This document shows positions 58,537 through 64,000 of a stretch of DNA of 64,000 nucleotides, piece by piece. Source of the DNA: Cystobacter fuscus DSM 2262 (lineage in GTDB: Bacteria > Myxococcota > Myxococcia > Myxococcales > Myxococcaceae); the NCBI RefSeq assembly GCF_000335475.2, contig NZ_ANAH02000069.1, positions 62,001 through 126,000 on the forward strand, written 5' to 3'. Positions within the stretch are counted from its first letter, which is position 1. Each line of letters starts with the position of its first letter. The notes beneath the pieces were generated by a model. It ran no database searches. It was given only the letters and a program-made list of their open reading frames with translations, and was not told the origin of the DNA. The translations under genes were made by a program, and so were the position numbers.

Positions 58537-59397
58537 TTACGCCTTGGGCGTCTCCTGCTGCTTCGGCTCCGCCGGCTTCGCGGGCGACACGAGCGAATCC
58601 AGTCGGCTCGTCAGCCGATCCAGCTCGCGGTTGATCGCGCTCACCTGGGACTGGCTCGCCACCCCGCCCACCACCTGGATCATCTGGCTGCGCAGCCCCG
58701 TCAGGCGCTGACGCACCTCACCGCCCACCCACGTCGCCTGCTTCTCCAGCTTCTGCACGGTGGGGTTGGCGCGCAGATCGTTCACGTTCAGCATCCCCAG
58801 CACCTCGCGGCGCGACTCCCGGCCGATCGTCGCCAGCGTCTGCAGCGCCTTCTGCGCATCCGCCTCGATCTGCCCCAGCTGCTTCTGGGCCTGCTCCAGG
58901 CGCCCCTTCACGAAGGACGCCACCTGGCCCGCCGCCTCGGCCACCGCCGTCTCCGCCTTGGCCGCCTCCGCCTTGGCCGCCTCGGCCGCCTTGCCCGCGG
59001 CCGCCTCCGCCTTGCCCGCCGCCTCGGCCACCGTCTCGGCCGCCTTCTGCGCCACGGCCTCCACCTTCTCCGCCGCCTTCTGCGCCACGGCCTCCACCTT
59101 CTCCGCCGCCTTCTGCGTCACGGCCTCCGCCTTCTCGATGGCCTTGTGCGCCGCGGTCTCCACCCGGCCCGCGGCCGTCTGCGCCGCGCTCTCCGCCACC
59201 GTGGCCGCCGTCTGCGCCGCGGCCTCCGCCGCCCCCACCGTCTCACTCACCGTCTGGGCCACCTCACTCGCCGTCTCGGCCACCGTCTGGGCCGCGGCCT
59301 CCACCTTCTCCTCCACGGCATTCACCACCGGTGCGGGCTCGCCGGCCTGGGGAGCGTGCGACTGCTGGGATTTCGAGTGCTTGTGGTGCTTGGCCAT
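58537..59397 (-). CDS. Alanine-rich phasin/LEA-like helical protein
   Basis: A 286-residue, Ala/Glu/Lys-rich protein. Residues about 27-165 are a continuous amphipathic helix with 11-residue repeats such as QKAAEKVEAVA, as in LEA group 3, apolipoprotein-like and phasin-like proteins. The following part (about 170-200) is KGRLEQAQKQLGQIEADAQ, similar to phasin or PhaF linkers, and the tail is basic and polar. The N-terminus KHHKHSKSQQSH is His-rich. It may coat granules, lipid bodies or membranes, or protect against stress. GGAGG precedes ATG 59397. Confidence 0.6.
   Translation of the reverse strand: MAKHHKHSKSQQSHAPQAGEPAPVVNAVEEKVEAAAQTVAETASEVAQTVSETVGAAEAAAQTAATVAESAAQTAAGRVETAAHKAIEKAEAVTQKAAEKVEAVAQKAAEKVEAVAQKAAETVAEAAGKAEAAAGKAAEAAKAEAAKAETAVAEAAGQVASFVKGRLEQAQKQLGQIEADAQKALQTLATIGRESRREVLGMLNVNDLRANPTVQKLEKQATWVGGEVRQRLTGLRSQMIQVVGGVASQSQVSAINRELDRLTSRLDSLVSPAKPAEPKQQETPKA
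59051..59116. repeat. Two perfect 33-base tandem units
   Basis: Units 59051-59083 and 59084-59116 are identical. Each encodes 11 residues of the amphipathic helix in the phasin/LEA-like protein, followed by a diverged third unit. Such exact copies imply recent expansion by slippage. Confidence 0.75.
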
Positions 59398-59433
59398 GTG
59401 TTTGAAACCTCCGCTAGGGTAAGTACCCCAGTG

Positions 59434-59459
59434 CTAACGCGTCGCGTTAGGGCAGTCAA
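59434..59459 (-). promoter_or_regulatory. Promoter with palindromic operator for the phasin/LEA-like gene
   Basis: CTAACGCG-T-CGCGTTAG (59434-59450) is a perfect 17-base palindrome. On the minus strand TTGACT (59459-59454) precedes it, and it spans the spacer up to a weak -10 (TAGCAC). A repressor bound there would block transcription, in the manner of TetR-type operators. The plus-strand gene at 59563 may share the control. Confidence 0.5.
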
Positions 59460-59562
59460 CCCCCCATGACGCGATGAGACGAGAATCAGGTGGCTTCCGA
59501 CTCCAGCGGGCCGGCGTGTTAGCTCTGGTGCCTCCTCTCCCACCCCTCCGGAGACCCCATCC

Positions 59563-61779
59563 ATGCGTCAGTTCTTCCTCACCGGCGCGGGCATCCTGGT
59601 GCTCGCCTCCGCCGCCTGCACGACGACATCCCACGAGGGGCGTGGGGCCGACCCCACCGTTCCCGCAACCCCCCCAGCGCCCACCATGTCTCCTTCCTCG
59701 GAAACGACGTCGTCCAAGACGAACCCGCTGTTGGATCACTGGTCCGGCCCCTATGGCGGCGTGCCGGCCTTCGATCAAATCCGCATCGAGCACTTCCGGC
59801 CCGCGCTCGAGACCTCGATGAACGAGTACCGCCGTGAGATCGCCGACCTGGCGAACGAGCCGGCGGCGCCCACCTTCGAGAACACGATCGCCGCGTTCGA
59901 GCGGCTCGGGCAGCGCTTCGAGGAGGTGAGCACGATCTATGGCATCTGGGGCTCGTCGCTCAACGGGCCGGAGTTCCAGACCATCGAGCGGGAGATGGCG
60001 CCCCGGCTCGCGGCGATCTCCGACGAGGTCATCCAGAACGAGCGGCTGTTCCAGCGCATCGCGGCCGTCTACGAGTCGCCCGACAAGGCGAAGCTGACGC
60101 CCGAGCAGCAGCGCCTGGTGTGGCACCACTACACGCGCTTCGTGCGCTCGGGGGCCCGGCTCGACGCGGAGAAGAAGAAGCAGCTGTCGGCGCTCAACCA
60201 GCGCCTCGCGTCGCTCTACACGAGCTTCGGCCAGAACGTGCTGGCCGACGAGGAGGGCTACGTCGTGGTGCTCGACTCGGACAAGGATCTCGACGGCCTG
60301 CCCGACTCGGTGCGCGCGGGCGCGGCGGCGGCCGCCGCGTCGCGGGGGCTGGCGGGCAAGTGGGCCATCACCAACACGCGCTCGTCCATGGAGCCCTTCC
60401 TGACGTACTCGCGCCGCAGGGATCTGCGCGAGAAGGTCTGGCGCCACTACATCAACCGGGGTGACAACGGGGACACCCACGACAACAACGCCATCATCAC
60501 GGAGATCCTCCAACTGCGCGCCGAGCGGGCCCAGCTCCTGGGCTACGCCACCCATGCCCACTGGCGGCTGGAGAACACCATGGCCCGCACGCCCGAGCGC
60601 GCCATGACGCTGATGGAGGCCGTCTGGAAGCCCGCCGTCGCGCGCGTGCGCCAGGAGGTCGCCGACATGCAGGCGCTCGCCACGAAGGAGGGCGACAAGA
60701 TCACCATCGAGCCCTGGGACTACCGCTACTACGCCGAGAAGGTGCGCAAGGCGAAGTACGACTTGGATCAGAACGAGGTGAAGCCCTACCTGCAGTTGGA
60801 GAAGCTGCGCGAGGCGATGTTCTGGGTGGCCGGGGAGCTGTTCGGCTTCACCTTCACCCCGGTGAACGACGTGCCCGTGTATCACCCGGACGTGCGCGTC
60901 TGGGAGGTGAAGGACAAGGCCCGGGGCAAGCACGTGGGCCTGTGGTACTTCGATCCCTATGCCCGCCCGGGTAAGCGCTCCGGGGCGTGGATGAACGCCT
61001 ATCGCTCGCAGGAGCGCTTCCGGGGGGAGATCACCACCATCGTCTCCAACAACGCCAACTTCGTGAAGGGCCAGCCCGGCGAGCCAGTCCTCATCAGCTG
61101 GAGCGACGCGGAGACGCTCTTCCACGAGTTCGGCCATGCGCTGCACGGCCTGAGCTCCGACGTGAACTACCCCGCGCTGTCGGGCACCAACGTGGTGCGT
61201 GACTACGTGGAGTTCCCCTCGCAGCTGCTCGAGCACTGGCTGGACACGCCCGAGGTGCTCAACACCTACGCCCTGCACTACCAGACGGGCAAGCCCATCC
61301 CCTCCGAGCTCGTCGCGAAGATCGCCAAGGCGGCCACCTTCAACCAGGGCTTCGCCACGGTGGAGTACCTGTCCAGCGCGCTCGTGGACATGAAGCTGCA
61401 CCTGGCGGGCACGAAGAAGATCGAGCCGGACGCGTTCGAGCGCGACACGCTCCAGGGGCTCGGGATGCCCAGGGAGATCGTCATGCGCCACCGCACGCCC
61501 CAGTTCGGCCACGTCTTCGCGGGGGATGGCTACTCGGCGGGCTACTACAGCTACCTCTGGTCGGACACGCTCACCGCCGATGCCTTCGAGTCCTTCACCG
61601 AGGCCAAGGGCCCCTACGATCGGGACGTGGCCAGCCGGCTGAAGAAGCACGTCTTCTCGGTGGGAAACACGGTGGACCCGGCCGAGGGCTACCGCTCCTT
61701 CCGTGGCAAGGAAGCGGGCATCGACGCGCTGATGCGCAAGCGCGGCTTCCCCGTGCCCGCGGCGAAGAAGAAGAACTGA
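59563..61779 (+). CDS. M3 family peptidyl-dipeptidase, lipoprotein (Dcp-like)
   Basis: A 738-residue zinc peptidase of the thimet/Dcp family (M3), which releases dipeptides from C-termini. The signal peptide has a lipobox (LASAAC), predicting a membrane-anchored lipoprotein. The catalytic motif HEFGH sits in ETLFHEFGHALHGLSS (about 520-535), with the third zinc Glu in YVEFPSQLLEHW (about 549). LLDHWSGPYGGVPAFDQI matches the start of Dcp domains. E. coli Dcp is cytosolic, so this exported form differs. The ATG at 59563 gives the lipoprotein signal. Confidence 0.88.
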   Translation: MRQFFLTGAGILVLASAACTTTSHEGRGADPTVPATPPAPTMSPSSETTSSKTNPLLDHWSGPYGGVPAFDQIRIEHFRPALETSMNEYRREIADLANEPAAPTFENTIAAFERLGQRFEEVSTIYGIWGSSLNGPEFQTIEREMAPRLAAISDEVIQNERLFQRIAAVYESPDKAKLTPEQQRLVWHHYTRFVRSGARLDAEKKKQLSALNQRLASLYTSFGQNVLADEEGYVVVLDSDKDLDGLPDSVRAGAAAAAASRGLAGKWAITNTRSSMEPFLTYSRRRDLREKVWRHYINRGDNGDTHDNNAIITEILQLRAERAQLLGYATHAHWRLENTMARTPERAMTLMEAVWKPAVARVRQEVADMQALATKEGDKITIEPWDYRYYAEKVRKAKYDLDQNEVKPYLQLEKLREAMFWVAGELFGFTFTPVNDVPVYHPDVRVWEVKDKARGKHVGLWYFDPYARPGKRSGAWMNAYRSQERFRGEITTIVSNNANFVKGQPGEPVLISWSDAETLFHEFGHALHGLSSDVNYPALSGTNVVRDYVEFPSQLLEHWLDTPEVLNTYALHYQTGKPIPSELVAKIAKAATFNQGFATVEYLSSALVDMKLHLAGTKKIEPDAFERDTLQGLGMPREIVMRHRTPQFGHVFAGDGYSAGYYSYLWSDTLTADAFESFTEAKGPYDRDVASRLKKHVFSVGNTVDPAEGYRSFRGKEAGIDALMRKRGFPVPAAKKKN

Positions 61780-61797
61780 GGACCGTCCCGCCTCCGC

Positions 61798-63651
61798 ATG
61801 CTGCGCCGGCTCCTCCCCACCCTCGCCGCTCTCGTCTGTGGTCTGCTGGCCCTCTTCTGGGGGCTGGTGAGCCTGCAGCGGATCTTCTCCCAGGAGCGGG
61901 AGGATGCCCGGGCCCAGCTGCGCACCAGCCGCGAGGCCCTCGAGGAGTCCGCCACCCAGTCCCTGCGCCACCGGCTCGCCCACCGGTTGGAGCACGAGCT
62001 GCCCGCCCTGCATGCCGCCATGGGCAATCCCCTCGCCCCCGGCGAGGGCTACTATCTGCGCTTCCGCGGGCAGCAGTTCCTGCCCCGTGCCACCCACTCG
62101 GCCCCCGGCACGGACACGCCCGCCCGGCGCAATTACCGCGCGCTCGTCCACGCGCTCACCTCGTCGGGCCCCCTCCCCGAGCCCTGGCGCGAGCGGCTGA
62201 CTCGGCTGCGGGACGTGGAGGCGGCACTCGAGCGCAAGCAGACCGCGCGCGCCAACGCGCTCGTCGAGGAGGTGCTGCGCCATCACGCGGAGCACCCGCT
62301 GCCCGCCGAGCAGGAGCTGCCCTTCGTGCTGCTGCTGATCGAGCGGCTCCAGCGGGGAGCGGCCACCCCTCCCCTGGTCCGCGCGCTCCTGCGTGAGGGG
62401 CTCCCCGAGGACTTCGGTGGCATCCAACGCTCCGCGGGTCTCCAGAGGGATCTGCTGCGCGAGCGCGAGCGCTTCACCTCGCCCGACTTCACCTTCCTGC
62501 TCGTGCGCACGGTGAAGGTGAGCACCGCCCTGGGCGAGCCCACCGACGACTTCCTGGCCCGCGCGCGCGAGGCCGACGCGGGCCTCATCATCCTCCCCGA
62601 GGGACTCACCGGCCCCACGCTCCTGGGCGAGCGCTGGTACGTGGAGCCCACCCTCCTGCCCCAGCAACAGGACGTGGTCGTGCGTGGCATCGCCGTGGAG
62701 CTCGAGCCGCTGCTCGACGAGCTGGCCACGGAGCTGCGTGCGCGGGGCCACTTCGGCCCGGATGGACGGGTCAGGCTCCAGTCCTCGGACTGGGTGCTAC
62801 CCCTGGACACCCTGCGGCTGGAGGTGTCCGTGCCCCGGTGGCGCGCGGCCGAGGAGGCCATCGAGCAACGCCATGGACTCAAGACGCTGCTGGTGGCCAC
62901 CTGCGGCTCGCTCGCGGTGGCCATCGGGGTGCTCGCCGTGGTGGCCCAGCGCGGGCGCTACCGCTACGTGGAGCTCAAGAATGACTTCGTGGCCACCGTC
63001 TCCCATGAGCTGCGCACCCCGCTGGCCTCCATCCGCCTGATGGCCGAGACGCTCGAGCGCAAGCTCGCCCAGGCCCCGCCCGACACGCGCGCCTACCCCG
63101 AGCGCATCCTCCAGGCCGCCGATGGCCTGAGCTTCCTCGTGGAGAACATCCTGTCGTTCAACCGCATCGACAAGGGGCGCTGGCGGCCGCGCATCACCCT
63201 CGTGACGATGGAGGAGCTCGTCGGCATGCTCCGCGCGGACTTGAGGGACTCCGTGTCCGTCCCCGTCCGGCTCACCGCGAACGTGGGCGAGGCCCAGATC
63301 GAAGCGGACCCCTCGCTCATCCGCCTGCTGCTGGCCAACCTCGCGCGCAACGCCTGCGCCTACAACCGCCGCAGCCCGGTGGAGCTGTCCCTGCGCGCCT
63401 ACCCTTCCGGGCACAACGGCTGCGTGGTGATGTTCTCCGACAATGGCATCGGCATTCCCCCGAGCGAGTGGGAGAACGTCTTCCGCGACTTCCACCGGTT
63501 GGATTCCAACGGTCCCGAGGTGCATGGCAGTGGCCTCGGGCTCGCGCTGTGCCGCAAGATCATGACCCTGCACTCAGGCCGCATCTCCGTGGAGAACTCC
63601 AGCCCCGAGGGCACGACGTTCTGTCTGCTCTTCCCCGAAACGCGAGAATGA
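61798..63651 (+). CDS. Sensor histidine kinase
   Basis: A 617-residue membrane sensor kinase. TM1 is near residues 6-26 (LAALVCGLLALFWGLVSL) and TM2 near 365-385, enclosing a long, unrecognised periplasmic sensor region. The HisKA box is VSHELRTPLASIRLMAETL (His near 404), followed by N-box NLARNACAYN (about 514) and G-boxes SDNGIGIPPSE and GSGLGLAL. It follows the peptidase gene by 18 bases and overlaps the response regulator by 4 bases (ATGA), forming a two-component pair. Confidence 0.92.
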   Translation: MLRRLLPTLAALVCGLLALFWGLVSLQRIFSQEREDARAQLRTSREALEESATQSLRHRLAHRLEHELPALHAAMGNPLAPGEGYYLRFRGQQFLPRATHSAPGTDTPARRNYRALVHALTSSGPLPEPWRERLTRLRDVEAALERKQTARANALVEEVLRHHAEHPLPAEQELPFVLLLIERLQRGAATPPLVRALLREGLPEDFGGIQRSAGLQRDLLRERERFTSPDFTFLLVRTVKVSTALGEPTDDFLARAREADAGLIILPEGLTGPTLLGERWYVEPTLLPQQQDVVVRGIAVELEPLLDELATELRARGHFGPDGRVRLQSSDWVLPLDTLRLEVSVPRWRAAEEAIEQRHGLKTLLVATCGSLAVAIGVLAVVAQRGRYRYVELKNDFVATVSHELRTPLASIRLMAETLERKLAQAPPDTRAYPERILQAADGLSFLVENILSFNRIDKGRWRPRITLVTMEELVGMLRADLRDSVSVPVRLTANVGEAQIEADPSLIRLLLANLARNACAYNRRSPVELSLRAYPSGHNGCVVMFSDNGIGIPPSEWENVFRDFHRLDSNGPEVHGSGLGLALCRKIMTLHSGRISVENSSPEGTTFCLLFPETRE

Positions 63652-64000
63652 ACTCCCCTTCCGTGCTCATCGTCGAGGACGACGCGAACCTGCGGCTTGG
63701 CCTGTGTGACAACCTCCGGGACGAGGGCTACGAGGTGGTGGTGGCCACGAGCGCCCGCGAGGCCGAGCCCCTGCTGGGCGCGCGCTCCTTCGAACTCATC
63801 CTGCTCGACGTCATGCTCCCGGGCGAGGACGGCTACGCCTTCTGCCGGCGCCTGCGCGCGAACGGGGTGCGCACCCCGGTGATGATGCTGACGGCGCGCT
63901 CGCTGGAGGACGACATCGTGCGGGGCTTCGAGGTGGGCGCCCAGGACTACCTCACCAAGCCCTACCGCCTGCGCGAGCTGCTCGCGCGCGTGGGCGCCCT
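63648..64000 (+). CDS. Response regulator, receiver domain (truncated by window end)
   Basis: The window contains only the first 117 codons. The receiver domain reads VLIVEDDANLRLGL (acidic pocket, about 6), LILLDVMLPGEDGY with phospho-acceptor Asp near 53, MMLTARS (Thr near 83) and TKPYRLREL (Lys near 105). A C-terminal DNA-binding domain, probably OmpR type, would follow past the end. It is the partner of the kinase just upstream and overlaps it at ATGA. Confidence 0.9.
   Translation, partial: MNSPSVLIVEDDANLRLGLCDNLRDEGYEVVVATSAREAEPLLGARSFELILLDVMLPGEDGYAFCRRLRANGVRTPVMMLTARSLEDDIVRGFEVGAQDYLTKPYRLRELLARVGA

Noticed and set aside
59051-59130. 33-base repeats considered as a CRISPR array
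   Set aside because: The units are directly adjacent with no spacers and encode protein in frame.
58760-59422. Ser/Ala-rich plus-strand frame opposite the phasin/LEA-like gene
   Set aside because: A shadow of the repeat; the minus strand has the ribosome binding site, promoter and amphipathic helix pattern.
59434-62751. 1105-codon open frame on the minus strand
   Set aside because: It is the antisense shadow of the peptidase and kinase genes. Its translation is rich in His, Arg and Gly with no recognisable domain, whereas the plus strand shows HEFGH and HisKA motifs.

Overview
High-GC window with almost no intergenic space. It looks like a chromosomal segment of a fruiting myxobacterium (Myxococcota, probably Cystobacterineae such as Archangium, Cystobacter or Melittangium). 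This rests on a SitA-like AHH-nuclease toxin with an Imm11-type immunity gene, a fragment of a myxobacterial M57 metallopeptidase, and the mix of secreted hydrolases and lipoproteins. No rRNA, tRNA, CRISPR array or intact insertion sequence was seen. All family names come from reading the sequence; no database search was possible.

Layout. 1-13.5 kb: mixed accessory region. It holds a secreted six-hairpin glycosidase, a K+ channel with RCK/TrkA domains, a zinc alcohol dehydrogenase, an AGCS symporter, an amidohydrolase, hypothetical and Cys-rich proteins, decayed gene fragments and repeated short motifs. 13.9-22.2 kb: one minus-strand sulfate-assimilation operon (cysH, cysG N-part, cobA, cysD, cysN, cysJ, cysI). 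Ahead of it are a recognisable promoter, a palindrome and a leader that looks like a transcription attenuator. 22.5-35 kb: MOSC protein, BrkB/YihY membrane protein, GH31 glucosidase, cytochrome P450, several alpha/beta hydrolases, the toxin/immunity pair, a decayed phytase-like esterase and an RlpA-like protein.

35.3-58.4 kb: a near-complete cobalamin (B12) biosynthesis locus on the minus strand. cobC and bluB come first, then a promoter and a cobalamin riboswitch, then about 25 tightly overlapping genes from cbiM to cobS. The set (CbiX, CbiL, CbiH, CbiF, CbiG, CbiD, CbiET, CbiC, no CobG, CobF or CobN) marks the early-cobalt (anaerobic-type) route. Cobalt uptake (CbiMNQO), adenosylation, amidation, nucleotide-loop assembly and cobinamide salvage (CbiZ) are all present. 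No recognisable CbiJ/CobK was found. A flavin reductase-like protein and an unknown 131-residue protein sit inside the operon.

58.5-64 kb: an alanine-rich phasin/LEA-like helical protein with a palindromic operator, an M3 peptidyl-dipeptidase lipoprotein, and a histidine kinase/response regulator pair whose second gene runs off the end.

The cys and cob operons are linked biochemically: uroporphyrinogen-III methyltransferase supplies precorrin-2 for both siroheme (the cofactor of CysI) and B12, and the window carries two copies. The most unusual points are the cys leader attenuator, a CysN with a degenerate APS-kinase tail next to an APS-type CysH, and a P-loop NTPase fused to the second methyltransferase.
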